Positions 1-11,877 of a stretch of 64,000 nt of DNA are shown here, piece by piece. The DNA lies in contig NC_079233.1 in NCBI RefSeq assembly GCF_028502605.1, positions 6,262,001 to 6,326,000 on the forward strand, in the 5' to 3' direction. Numbering within the stretch: position 1 is the first letter of the stretch; every line of letters begins with the position of its first letter. This DNA comes from Trichoderma breve (lineage: Eukaryota > Ascomycota > Sordariomycetes > Hypocreales > Hypocreaceae). Under the pieces are notes generated by a model. The model ran no database searches, had not been told where the DNA came from, and saw only the letters and a list, made by a program, of their open reading frames with translations. Both the position numbers and the translations under genes were made by a program.

Positions 1-299
1 TTGATAAAGGTGGCGTTCGTAGGAGCATTTATTCAAGCCGCATCGGAATGTATATTTTGATTATATTTCCCCATACTATGCTAGGCTTTACACATATGTC
101 TGCTGTCACCGTGGAAATATCCTCCGGACATTTTGTTCTGAGGGTCGACTGCCGGCAATACGATGCAATATGTTGTCCTTTATATTATTTTGACATTTTA
201 TTATTTAATCTCTGCTAAAACATTAACGCAACCTTTATATTGATATTTGCTAACTGAACAAGTGCTATGGCACTGTTCCATGTTGCGAGGTTTGAATCG
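1..299. other. AT-rich gap before the first gene
   Basis: No coding region or RNA gene could be supported here. It lies downstream of the minus-strand Ecm33-like gene and probably contains its 3' untranslated region. Confidence 0.5.
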
Positions 300-1816
300 T
301 TATACGAAAAACAAGAAATGAAATCCAGCTGCAATTAGCACCAACAACCATGTCGTTGATGTAAACACCTCATGGGAGTTTGCAGACGAACAAAAGAAGA
401 AGTTTGTAATATTTACAACGCCCTCTTGTGATAACTTCTTAAAGGGAGTACAGCTTAGGAGACTTTTATTAGTTGGCTCCACTTGAAAGTTGCTTATTGT
501 AGGTCGACCGGTCGTATTTGTGAAGTTGCCTTCGTAATCAAACAAGGTTTGACTTTTGCACAACAATTTGAGTATTAGTTCATCCATCTCACAGAGATTA
601 TTGGGGAATAGTTATTGGGCGGCAGCTTACAAGAAAGGAGTAGCAATGTTGCCTACAAGCGAGAGACTGTTGATATCTTTCTGTGGCCAATACCATGTCT
701 GGCGAGTGGTCCCATCTGGGTCAGTTGTGAATTGGCTGCTCAAGTTCAGATTCGTGCAACCAAAGAGTGTGAAGCTAAAGTTGGTATAGTTAACGGCCTG
801 CGGTGGCAATTCCAGTTGCGTCAACGTTTGCTCGTAAAGGATAGTCAGACTTGACATGCTGTCAAATGGTAGCATTAGATCCGTAAAGTTGTTATATGAA
901 CCCAAGGTCACGGTTTCCACTGTGAGATTTGCTAGCTGAGGATTTCGGATGAGCCCCGCCGTGCCACGAGAGAATGTCAGGTTTGTAAGGGCCATGGTCG
1001 TTTGTTCTGGCCCACCTAGCGTCACATACAAGGTGCCGTTGCCTTCGATCGACAGACTTCCCGCCCGTGCGAACCCAAAGGTCGCATTGGTCAAGGTCTG
1101 GGTTGGATAATTCTCAAACATTAGGGTTTTCCCTCCGATACTGGCGGGGGAATCACCTATGTCGAGGGGATTCCGAAACAAGCTATCAACTGAGGTAAGG
1201 CTTGTCTCCTCGACAACAACTTTTTTGGTGCCATGGGCTCCGGTAACATTGCGCAGCTCCTTGTGCACCATCGTTACAAGAGTTGGGGCGTGGAGGCGAA
1301 AGTAGCCGACCGAGTCCAGGTTGGTGATGTCGAGATACGCCAGAGACGCAGTATTGACGAGATCGAAGGCTCCGTCGATAGTCTTGAGGTTTGGAAAACT
1401 AATGTTTGTAAAGTCTGGGATACATCCATCCAGCGCAAGATCTCCATGGATAGTTGTGAGGGTTGAGCTCGAGAAGCTTACGACTGAACTATTTGTCGAT
1501 GATCGGCGTTTGATGGATATAGAGCCGCAGTTGTAGCTTCTCAAATCCCCATTGATGACCTCAATACCATCGAGAGAAATGTTCTCCAGCTCATTCAAGC
1601 TCAGCGGAATAGTAATGGTGCCGTCGACTACACGGCAGGCTTTGCGCAAAGCGTCGGCGTCTGCAGCGCTGTGAATGGTAGTATTGCCACACTGTGCAGC
1701 AAACGCTATTGCGCGCAGTCAGTATCTCCTGTAAGTCAGAGACTTTACGAAGCATCAAGGTAATGCATACCACTTGACGTCAAGCACAGAGCGAGGACTA
1801 CTGTGCAGCGACGCAT
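300..1816 (-). CDS. Ecm33-type GPI-anchored cell wall protein
   Basis: Predicted secreted, GPI-anchored wall protein of the Ecm33/Pst1 (receptor L-domain) type, which supports wall integrity in fungi. Minus-strand exons are 1771-1816, 631-1705 and 300-552, giving 457 residues. Exon 1 plus the first codons of exon 2 form a signal peptide (MRRCTVVLALCL... ending AFAA, cleavage before QCGN). The middle consists of leucine-rich strand repeats (for example NGDLRSYNCGSISI, IHGDLALDGCIPDF) with many N-glycosylation sequons, typical of L-domain proteins. The C-terminus ends in a hydrophobic stretch (TTWLLVLIAAGFHFLFFV), as expected for a GPI signal. The last intron is inferred at 553-630: donor GTAAGC, branch site CTAAT, acceptor AAAAG. 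It keeps the frame, whereas a nearer acceptor runs into a stop at once. Family assignment is from sequence style; the wall role is inferred. Confidence 0.8.
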
Positions 1817-4298
1817 AACTGCTGGTTGAGTCTGGTGAGGAAAAGTGAGGAATATCGCCGTGGGAAACAGTAAAGGGGCTGCTTTGAGTAAATAACACGA
1901 GCGCCATCCCACAAACGAACTATATCGTGTGTCCTTGTAGTTGTAGGACTCTTGACTCAGCCATCTCTCAACCAACAACACATTTGCAGCCAACAACACA
2001 CATGAGACCCATCGTAAGACCAGTCTTTGCCTATCACGTAGTCTCGCTACGATTGCATTAAATTAGCCACCTTCTGGATGGGATCTCATCTCCACACTCG
2101 GGCCGTGCAGAAGACGCTAATTCAGGAACACACGGCAAGTTCATTGGATTCGGCGCCTAAAAAGGGTGAATGCCGATACCCTGATTCCTCCAGCATGGCT
2201 GTGTCCTGCGAGGCGCAGACGAGAACTGAAAGTTCCATCTTCTTCATGACACTACATGCAGTGGCGGCTGGTAAACAGAATTGTGCCTTGCCGCAGCAGA
2301 CGGGAATGTCTATACAGCTATATACACAATGTGAGCGTTCCGAATGCTTTCTCTGATTGACTCTGAATTCAGCATGAAAGTCCAGCATACGTGTTGTACT
2401 GCATCGCTACTTAGAGCTGCTTCATCTAACTCCCTGATAAATATGGAGCTTCAAAACTGTTGCAGAAGCTCATCTGCTTAAACAAAAATGGGATACGACA
2501 CATCCACACTCACCATAGACTTCAATCAGTTGCCCATTGTATACTCCAAAATAACTGGCGGCGCACCTGTGTTACATCGCGTGATCTATTATCCATCAGT
2601 CAAACTAAAATGTCAAAGCCATATTCGAGGAACCCACGTCCTCTTCAATTGATGTACGTAGTTCCGGAATAGAGAATATTGAAGTGGCGATAATCACCCT
2701 CCCAGCCCTACGGGCCCACCCATTTCCGGGGAAGAAGTTCCAGGATGCGCGAGGCTTAAAGGACCACGGCGCCATGGAAACAGCTGCCCGCTTATTACAT
2801 CGCAGATTAGATGCCAGTCTGTCTGGATTTGTATTGAGAGATTTTACTGTTCATTTTGCCATGTTTTCTGTGAGATAGACCGCTAAACAAAGCCGACCAG
2901 GAGAGGTTACTGCTTTACTAATGCGCATCTTTACCTGGTCTATCAGGGCTGCGACATTAAAAGTCTGTTGACATTTCAGCGATTCTGCGCATTCTCCATA
3001 AAATCTTCTTTCAAACTATAGAAAGTTCTATGGAAACAAGCGAGGAGCGGAGTTAAGTGGCCGAGGTTGTCATACAGACAGTCTATGAGACAATGACAGC
3101 GACCAAGACCTTAAGTTCGTCCCCCCCCCTTCCCAAAACGGATGGTTAGTTTATTTCTCTACAGTAGAAACCTAAGAGCCAGCCAATTTACCAAGATCGG
3201 CTCATTAAACTTGGAATGCTTATTTGGTTGTCTATCGTGGCGTTTGCTCAAACTTGGAAACTCCTTCATGCTACAATATTTTTGCGGTTTAGGGTAGCGC
3301 ATGGTGAAGTGGTCGCAGACTTCTGGCCACTCACTTTACTTACATGGAGTCAATCCCAGTGCAAGCAAGCAAAAGGCAAATTGCCCTCCCATTGACCTTG
3401 TTTGAGATGACAAAGATAAGAGAAGCTGGGGAAACCACATGGCAATTGGCCTACTGCTACAAACACTATCCCGAAACTGTACCTGAAGTAGATCGTACGC
3501 TAAGTTGAGCCAAGACTGTTATCATGAGCCAGATGCAACTGCATGCGTGCTTGGCGATTTCCCACGCACTAATACGATGCTAGCGTGGGCAGATGCACGT
3601 GTTTAGGTAACCGAAGAGACTCCGCGGATGTATAGGGCTAACAGAGAGCCTTAATATCCATCTTATAAGCCTCATAGTTGGATACCGTCATCAACACCAC
3701 GAAAGGTCCTTGGTGATGCCTATGATTATGAGGCATTTATTTTTCTCACTAGCCAGGGTAACGAACAATCCCACCAGATAATAAACTCCAAGGACTTTGC
3801 TGGGTGGCGTCCTGGTTATTTTAGTTCAAGAGCTGAATCCTGGCCACGTTGTCGCCGTTACATCTGCTGCGAACTACTCAAGCTTCATAATTAAGCTGTG
3901 AACATCCCACCCGGCATGTATACAGTACCCTCTATCCATTGCCTAGTCTAGAGGCCTGGACCTCAGACATGGGTATGCGGCACTGGATTGGCGGCCTCAC
4001 TCCCTGCTATCAGCGTCTCGTGATACCCTGAATGGACAGAATTCTGCGGGTAGTTATCAGCAAGCAATAATGGAAAATTTTGCTCAAAAAATTGGCAAAT
4101 ACTATTTGCCGTCATTATCATAGCTTTGTGATGTCAGACTTTGGTTAATTTGTTTAGGGATAAAGATCCGCCCTCCCCTCCTGTTGCCATTTGTTTTGAT
4201 TTAATCGCTTTGCATTTGCAACTGTGTAATTAATCCCAAGCCTCTCTACACCTATTCCGTGTTTTGAAGCCAACCCGATTACACGCCATTCTTGAACA
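1817..4298. other. 2.5-kb intergenic region, no gene recognised
   Basis: Only short, unrelated open frames with no gene-like composition are present. A C-run lies near 3121-3128. The right end should contain the promoter of the HAK transporter; the left end is upstream of the Ecm33-like gene. Confidence 0.5.
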
Positions 4299-6785
4299 AT
4301 GGGCGACTTGGACATTGAGCGGGAGGTCCCAATCATGAGGGTCAATAGCGCACATCACGGTGCATCAACCTCGGAGACTGAACCTTCGGAGAAGATGGCA
4401 GATTTGGATATAGACGAGGAAGAAAAGGCACGAAGAATCACCGAAGAAGACCTACAAGGTCATCGTAAGCAAGTATGGAACACTCTATCTCCCTCCAATC
4501 CTCGACTTCTCCCTGGCGGCGGCTTTGTTAGGTCGTCGCCGTCAATTCCTCTCTGATCTTGCGGTAGACTTACAGCGGGTTCCTCCTCGTCTGGCTCAGC
4601 TTCCAAGCTACTGGAGTCATCTACGGTGATATTGGAACCTCTCCGCTATATGTTTACTCGTCGACCTTTTCCAGCCAACCCTCATGGGATGACCTTGTCG
4701 GTGCTCTGTCCATTATTATATGGTCTCTGACGATGATCGTTACGGTCAAATACTGCTTCATTGTCTTAAACGCCGACGACGACGGTCAAGGAGGTACTTT
4801 TGCGCTATACAGTCTCCTAGCAAGGTACACCAATATCGCACGAAACAAAGATCCCAGAGAAGCCGCCATGATACGCATGGAGAGATACCACACCAACGAT
4901 CTCAAGCCTGGTGCTAAGAGTCTCCGCCACTTCCTTGAGAACTCCAAGTTCTGTCAGATTATGCTGCAGCTCATTGGTGTCCTTGGAGTATCCATGGTCA
5001 TGGCCGATGGTGTTCTTACACCAGCGCAATCTGTCCTCGGTGCCATTCAAGGTCTCGAAGTCGTCAAGCCTGACTTGTCTGTCTCGGCCATCGTTGGGAT
5101 CTCGTGCGCCATCTTAGTATTGCTCTTCCTTATCCAACCATTTGGAACTACTAAGCTTGGAACTAGCTTCGCGCCCATCGTGACTATCTGGCTCCTCCTT
5201 AACATGGTTACTGGCATCTACAATCTTGTCAAGCATGATCACACAGTTCTCAAGGCCTTCAGCCCCTCTTATGCTTTCACTTACCTTGTCCGCAACGGAA
5301 AGGATGGGTGGACTTCTTTGGGCGGCTTGCTCTTGGCTTTTACCGGCGTGGAGGCACTCTTTGCCGACTTGGGCGCTTTCAGCAAGCGTGCCGTGCAAAT
5401 CTCATGGCTATGTCTGACTTACCCGTGCTTGCTCCTCGCGTACACTGGTCAGGCTGCGTTCATTTCGACTGACGAGACTCAAACGGCCTTCACAAACCCT
5501 TTCTTCAAGACTCTGCCCCCTCACACGCTGTACTTCGGTTTAGTTATGGCTATCCTTGCGGCGATTGTCGCATCGCAAGCTATGATCACATCGGCTTTTC
5601 AGCTTCTGACCCAGATTATGCGTCTTTCGTATTTTCCTCATATCAAGGTCGTTCATACAAGCAGAAAGTTCTCCGAGCAGGTATATATTCCACTGGCGAA
5701 TTGGCTACTAATGATTGGTACGGTCATTGTCACTGCTGTATATAGCAACGTATGTCTTCTGATCTCCTATTTAACCTTTCTTGACTGACCAACTGTATAG
5801 ACCACATCTCTCGGTAACGCCTACGGTGTCTGTGTTATTGCTGTTACCTTCAGTAAGTGTTTACCCGCTTCTGGCAGTGTCCATTAGGCTAACGCAGCTC
5901 ATAGTTACAACATGTATGGTTGCTCTCGTTGCAATCCTCGTCTGGAGACTGCCTTTCTACATCGTCTTGCCCGTCTGGTTGATCTTTGCCGCGCTCGACG
6001 GCGCATACCTCTCATCCGTCCTGCAAAAGGTCCCACAGGGCGCTTGGTTCACCATTGTGCTGGCTGCCATTCTTTGTTCCGTCTTCACCCTCTGGCGATT
6101 CGGCAAGGAGGCTCAGTGGAAGGCCGAATCGCTAGATCAGCTTACGCTTGCGAGTCTTGTCAAGTCAGACCAGGCAACCTCAGGGTCATCATCTAAGTCT
6201 CTGGTCCTAAACGACGTGTTTGGTGGTATGCCCATCACGACTGTGCCCGGCTTGGGCATCTTTTTTGACAAAGCCGGAGACACAAAGCACCTGCCCGCAT
6301 GCTTTACGCATTTTGTCATCAAGTTTGCTGCCCGACCTTCAGTTGTCATCTTCTTCCACATGCGACCTCTCACTGTGCCTTCAGTGCCCCTAAAAGAGCG
6401 CTACGTTATTACGCATAGGAACGGTCTTATCAACTCTTACAACGTCACTCTCCGTCACGGTTATATGGATGACGTGTTGCACCCGGGCCTCGCGCGCGAA
6501 TTGGTAGGACAAATTGAGCTGACCATCTCCAACGGTCGTCACCCTGATTTTACGGAGCTTGAGACACTGCGGGCTGCATATGGATCTCAGATGGTGTACA
6601 TTCTTGGAAAGGAAGCTATCAGGGTGAAGAGTGGCGGTTCCATGACCAGCCGTGTCGCTGGATTCTTCAGGGGAGTGGTGTTGTGGATATTCTTGTGGAT
6701 GAGGGAGAACTCACGCACGAAGTTGGCAGACCTCAATATTGATGCCGATAAGCTTATTGAGGTGGGATTTTTGAAGGAAATTTGA
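4299..6785 (+). CDS. hak1: HAK/KUP-family high-affinity potassium transporter
   Basis: Plasma-membrane K+ uptake permease of the K_trans (HAK/KUP/KT) family, probably K+/H+ symport. Exons 4299-4472, 4568-5749, 5801-5852 and 5905-6785 give 762 residues, the usual size for fungal HAK1. The acidic N-terminal tail is followed at residues 77-84 by the family signature YGDIGTSP, then GGTFALYSLLARY and about twelve hydrophobic segments (for example VSMVMADGVLTPAQSVLGAI and AFTGVEALFADLGAFSKRA). A hydrophilic C-terminal tail follows. The first intron (4473-4567) was set by requiring TYSG-FLLVWL to join in phase; the 46-nt third exon boundary region is supported by frame closure on both sides. Fungal HAK transporters are usually induced by K+ starvation; nothing in the DNA shows this directly. 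Confidence 0.93.
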
Positions 6786-7161
6786 ATCCCGTATTGCTTC
6801 CACCCTCATTATATTTCCATGTACTTATTTAATTAGTCTAAGAATTTGAGAGTTGCTGCAATCTTCTTTGACGTCTCACCCGCCTCGTCACTTGAATCCA
6901 TGTAGTGCCTCCATAGCCCTCATTATGTATTCTAATTGACTCAGATCCGCGTATCAAGTTTTAAGATTCCGTAGTTGTCGCCAGGCAGACGATAACATTG
7001 CTTCAAACAATCCTCCATAACGTTTACCCTCCAAATATTGAACCCATTCAAGCACACGAAGCGCGGCTTTTTGTGAAACTCATTCCGCAACTCTTCCAGC
7101 TCTTAGTCGGAAATAATGAGGGACGCACCAGTGACGGGAAATCTACGGAAGATGCTCGTGC
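6786..7161. other. Intergenic, HAK 3' region to tRNA
   Basis: Nothing coding is seen. The region probably includes the 3' untranslated region of the potassium transporter and the 5' flank of the tRNA gene. Confidence 0.5.
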
Positions 7162-7233
7162 GCCCTTATAGCTCAGCGGTAGAGCGTTGCACTCGTAATG
7201 CAAAGGTCCATAGTTCAATTCTGTGTGGGGGCA
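7162..7233 (+). tRNA. tRNA-Thr (anticodon CGT)
   Basis: Complete 72-nt cloverleaf without an intron. The acceptor stem GCCCTTA pairs with TGGGGGC, with two G-T pairs, and the discriminator is A. The D-arm/A-box is TAGCTCAGCGG. The anticodon stem TTGCA/TGCAA encloses the loop CTCGTAA, so the anticodon is CGT, reading the Thr codon ACG. The T-arm is CATAG-TTCAATT-CTGTG, matching a pol III B-box. A T-rich run (TTTTG then seven T) directly downstream serves as the pol III terminator. Confidence 0.93.
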
Positions 7234-7234
7234 G

Positions 7235-7247
7235 ATTTTGTTTTTTT
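7235..7247 (+). terminator. Pol III T-run terminator of tRNA-Thr
   Basis: Two T-runs, TTTT then TTTTTTT, begin two bases after the tRNA discriminator. This is the standard RNA polymerase III stop signal. Confidence 0.75.
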
Positions 7248-8500
7248 GCTCCTTTCATGAAGGTTTATAGTAGTTGAGAGCTACGTATAATACGGCGGAC
7301 GATGAGGAATATGCTTGCGGATAAGGGTTTATGGTAGAATTGTGGAGAAAACGCTGGCGAGGAACAAAGGTCGGATACCCCTCTGAGTAGCAACATTAAA
7401 GAAAAAACGCAAACAAAGCATTACTCGTGGTAGTTGATAGAAGGAGAATGGTAGCTTAGACTGAGAGATATTTCTTGAAGTGGTGTAGCTGCGAGAATAT
7501 TGTCCAGGAACCAGGTAATCCAAAACCACGTACTAGGCTTGTACTTGCATGACCCCGAATCTTGCGACTCTTACGTTGATGGCTTGTTAGTTGCCAGAAC
7601 GCACGTGGCCAGCGATGAGATGATCACAGATAAGATGGACATGGTGACTTTGAGACTCCAAGTAAATAACAGCTGAAGGCTTATGTGGTGAACATTAAAA
7701 GGCTATGAGAGGTGATTTCCGTTCTTTAATAGTTGGACTATCGGCCTGCTATGGGCAGGATAATGGAATAGTAAGCGGGAAAACCATGTCTAACTCGCCA
7801 ATAACGTCGTTCGTAGTCAGCGGGAATACAAGGGGCAAAGCGAACGGTGACACACGTGTAAGATTTGCGGAACAATCAGTACTCTAGTTGCTTACACTAT
7901 TAATTCGGCTGCAGCAACGGCTCTATTGACATGTACCCTTGATACATTTCAATACGTAGCTGACCCATGCAAAATCATCTTGCGATTCACCCTGTATATA
8001 CATGCACCTATAGCCTTAAAGATTAGAAGTCCTGGCTGTTTGCTGACCTCGGGACCCAAAAAATCGCCGAAAGGGTGAACCGCTAAAAGATCTTTGATGG
8101 ATCGGCCTCCGAACCAGTAAAAGAATCCTTGTCAACCGAACCGGGGTTTTGAGCAACTCGTACCAGTCGGAATGCTTACCCACAGAAATATTATGTTATG
8201 GTGTCGCTCTATACACTATTTTCGGCGGTAAGCTGAACAAACGGACTTGTAAAATAGTAATCCAGATCGCAGGGGAGTAAATCTTGAGCTGTTGTTCATG
8301 GCCAGAAAAGGGGTAATGGGTCACTATTGCGACGCTTTTCAAAGACTTTAAATACCCTATAATACAAACATAGACAGTGGCTCCTTGCTGAATGTTTGAA
8401 GCAACTCGTGGACTTTTTACGCGCGGCGCACAGGCTGAATAGCTGTCCATTCTCAGTTGATTAGGGCCAGTCTCCAGTTTACGGATTATTTGGAGCCAAT
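7248..8500. other. 1.25-kb intergenic region
   Basis: No gene could be supported on either strand. The right end should hold the promoter of the MFS permease. Confidence 0.45.
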
Positions 8501-10312
8501 ATGGAAGACAAGGAAAGTCTCTCTAACTCAAGCGGAGCTAAGGATGGCACACACATTCATGTATCTGATGTTTTACGAGTCGAACCAACTCCAGAGCAAG
8601 AAGCTCGAGTGGTGAGGAAAATAGACGTATAGTGAGATAAATATTCCTCATAATAGATGAAATACCTGGTTCAATACTAACTCATTGGTAGCATCCTTCC
8701 TTTGATGGGCATCTGTTACATGCTGCAGCTTATGGATAAGTCCACCCTCTCATACGCTACCCAACTTGGCATCCTGAAAGATCTTGTAAGTCAATACCCC
8801 GGGCACTCTTCATTCAAAAAGTACAACAGGGAAGGAATCCTAACTTGAGTATACCCGTTGCTAATAAGTCCAGAAACTTCAAGGTTCACAATATAGTTGG
8901 ACATCGTCAATATTCTACTTTGGATACCTCTTTTGGAGCTTCCCCAGTTCATATCTCGCTGTGCGAGCCCCGCTGGCAAAATACGTCGCCAGTACAGTAG
9001 TGCTGTGGGGACTTGTGTTGATGTGCCATGCAGCAACCAAAGATTATGCCGGCCTAATGACTGTACGATTCTTCTTGGGAGTAACGGAGGCTGCAGTGGG
9101 CCCAGGTTTCTCTTTGATCGTAGGATTATTCTACAAGCGCGAAGAGCAACCAGCACGGTAAGTAGATGACAGTCTTCACAGTTCGAACACGGACTAAAAC
9201 AGAATAGCATGCTCATCTGGTTTACGGGAAATGCTGTGGCCAATATTCTCTCTGGTATTATTGCTCATGGAGTCGGAGAAATCACTACTAGCAATATTGC
9301 GGCTTGGAAGCTTCTTTTCCTAATTCTAGGCGGAGTAACCACCTTTTGGGGAATCGTTCTGGTGTTCTTGCTCCCCAGCTCCCCATCAGAAGCGAAATTC
9401 CTCACTCCGGACGAAAGAGCTTTATGTCTACAACGTACAATTGCAAACAAGACCGGTATATTGGACAAATCCGAGTTCAAAACGAACCAAATGGTGGCAG
9501 GCCTTCTGGATCCTCAGGCTTGGTTTTTATTCTTGGCCATGTTTACAGTTTCTGTTGCTAACGGCGGTATTTCCGCAGTACGTGTATCTTGAAGTGAAAT
9601 TTGGCTCGAAGTTTTCCAGGCTAACATAAGCGTAGTTTGGAAGCATCCTTGTCGCTGCTTTCGGATTCAGTCCCCTCACAGCGGTTCTCATGCAAATGCC
9701 ATCTGGCGGTATCCAGCTCGGCGCCATGATCCTATCCTCTATCCTGGCGGCATATACGAAAATCCCGCGTACCGTTATTATGGTTTTCATGACTATCGTC
9801 TCACTTGTTGGTATAGTAATGGTATATGCTCTACCTTCAGAGCAAAAGTGGTCACGCCTAGGAGGATCTTGGATCACAACTACCTATGTTGCTACTACCC
9901 CACTGCAGCTCAGCCTGATCACATCGAACGTGGGAGGATTCACAAAGAGATCAACTGTGTCGGGCATGCTTTTTGTTGCATATTGCGTGGGGAATATTGC
10001 CGGACCGCAGTTCTATTCCACTGATCAGGCTCCGAGGTATTCTGTAAGTTATGTAGTCTTGTTGCACAAGACGCCCTCTTTCTAACCGATGTGATGTAGA
10101 AAGGGATCAGAGCAACGCTGGCTGGCTATGGATTGGCCACTTTCTTTACTTTCGCCTTGTTCCTCTATTATATCTTCGAGAATAAGCGACGTGATGTGAA
10201 GTACGGCTTGCCAGCTAATGTGTCGGAACCGGTGTCGGAACCTGAGGAGCAGGAACTGGAAGTTTCGAATAAGACGGACCGCGAGTTGATAGATTTCCGA
10301 TACATATTGTGA
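8501..10312 (+). CDS. MFS transporter, allantoate/Dal5-type (anion:cation symporter)
   Basis: Major facilitator superfamily permease of the Dal5/allantoate permease (ACS) group, which imports small organic anions such as allantoate, nicotinate-like acids or vitamins; the actual substrate is unknown. Exons 8501-8631, 8692-8785, 8874-9157, 9208-9577, 9636-10043 and 10100-10312 give 499 residues, a full-length carrier. Family hallmarks: RKID-VYILPLMGICYMLQLMDK at the first membrane helix, QYSWTSSIFYFGYL in helix 2, and RFFLGVTEAAVGPGFSL in helix 4. A loop motif (LPSSPSEAKFLTPDERALC) precedes the second half, and the C-terminus is charged. The first donor is GTGAGA at 8632, chosen because it alone restores the frame into the acceptor at 8691. 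The neighbouring Zn2Cys6 gene could be its regulator, but that is only positional. Confidence 0.9.
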
Positions 10313-11877
10313 TGTTTGAATCGCAGTATTGTCGCTTCGACGCTATGTATGATGTATGTTATAAGCCAGCTATGAAACTGACATGTGTCAACGGGTCGAT
10401 TTCTTCCACGGAGATATTTTTTTTTCTTTCAAGACTATTGTATTTTTTTTGGGGGAGCATATGAGTGCACAGCTGATCAAAAGAAAAAGAAAAAAAAGCC
10501 TGGCGCCATGTTACTCGGACATCTCGCGTCTTGTTTAGGGCGTATGTGGTCGGAGATAATTAAGTATCACCGGCGTCGGATGATTTGTTGTTCTCCGTAC
10601 GCCATACGGAGATGACAAGATAAAGGGCTAAAGCGTCAAGCTCAATCAGGAAATAATCCAGCGCAGTGCCATTAGTGATTACTGATCACGGAATACGAGG
10701 AAAATCGAAAAGTAAGACGCCCAATCTAACAAAAGAATCTGACGCAAGCCGAGTCTTCCTGTCTACGATGCATACTAATGGGCTTTGTGAAATTTAGTAT
10801 TATTATGGTATTGTATGCTCAAACAGTAAAGTCCTCGATGGAAGGCGTTGATAGATGCTTGTAGACTAACAATAACACAATACAGTTTTTTAGAAAAGCC
10901 ACCCCTTTTTGGTGGTGCATCGTGAACTAGATCGGGGTATCAGTTGGCCGATGGGAATAAGAAGATGGCGGTAAGTTTAAACCACCCCTGTGGCGATCAA
11001 CTTTGGGGGCTAGATTTGTAATGGAAATGTCGGAACAAAACATCGGCAAAGGGGAATTTTCCTATTACAGCAGTATCAGCGTTAATCTAAGCTGGGAAAA
11101 CGAGGTTAAACGAGATTTTTGAGATATATGCCTATGTAGGAGGTTAATAGTATGTGGGTCGATGGCCATGTTACCTAGGTAAATAGATGAAGTCAGCCCG
11201 TGCCAAGAGCCAGCTGAAATAGCTTCCTTGTATCAGCCTTGAAGTTTCTTTTTATTGTTACGTTTTGAGAATTGCACGAGATTCTTACGCTGTAACTATT
11301 GCTCCGATCCCGTCGGTAGACAACTATAAGCTGTTGTGTTGTCGATGTTCTGTGTTAGCTGCGCTGCAACCCTCGATTCTTCAAGATGAGCAGTCACATA
11401 ATAGAAGACTTTGTTTTTTGAACGTGCAGACTGGCTGAAAGTGACTGGCACTAGAATCTGCCTTGCATCTGCCCCCATCGAACAATATCTTCCACAAAAC
11501 AGCCTCACAACACGATAGTACTCCATAGTCTCGCAACCCTCATGCATCTCTATCGCGGACCGCTGCTGTTATTAAGCTGTCAAAAGCCAATCTCGGCCGA
11601 GCCCCCACAGATCAAGCGTCCACTTAGTCACCTTGGCGGTTTTTGATCCCTTGAAGAGTCTAGCTTCGTATCAGACTTCCCCAATCAGCTCGCCGGTTGT
11701 TCGCCATCGGTCTTCGGCTTGCCATTCCGGTCCGTACAAACGGATCCACAATATGTCAACGCCCTTTGGCCGCCGCCAGCTAAAAGCATTGCTCTCGGCT
11801 TATGCTTCTATCTTGAACAAGCAGTTCGTCGTATATTGCCTATATTGGTATCCAGCACGGTAGAGCAAACACACACT
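10313..11877. other. 1.6-kb intergenic region with a short hairpin
   Basis: No coding region could be supported. The region contains a T-rich stretch around 10420-10450 and a perfect 8-bp-stem hairpin at 10592-10612. Its right end is the promoter region of the Zn2Cys6 gene. Confidence 0.45.
10592..10612. repeat. Perfect 8-bp inverted repeat, 5-nt loop
   Basis: TCTCCGTA and TACGGAGA flank CGCCA, giving a perfect 21-nt hairpin about 280 bp after the MFS stop codon. It contains a variant of the TACGGAGTA motif found elsewhere in the window. Function unknown. Confidence 0.6.

Noticed and set aside
300..660. Short splice variant of the Ecm33-like gene using donor GTAGGC at 656 or acceptor GTGAG at 588
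   Set aside because: GTAGGC is a weak donor, and the GTAAGC donor with the nearer acceptor meets a stop at once. Donor GTAAGC with acceptor AAAAG (553-630) has a good branch site and gives an uninterrupted protein.
4473..4567. Frameshift near the start of the HAK transporter
   Set aside because: Choosing donor GTATGG at 4473 and acceptor GTAG at 4567 joins the exons in phase; the apparent shift came from using the more obvious GTAAGC and TTACAG sites.
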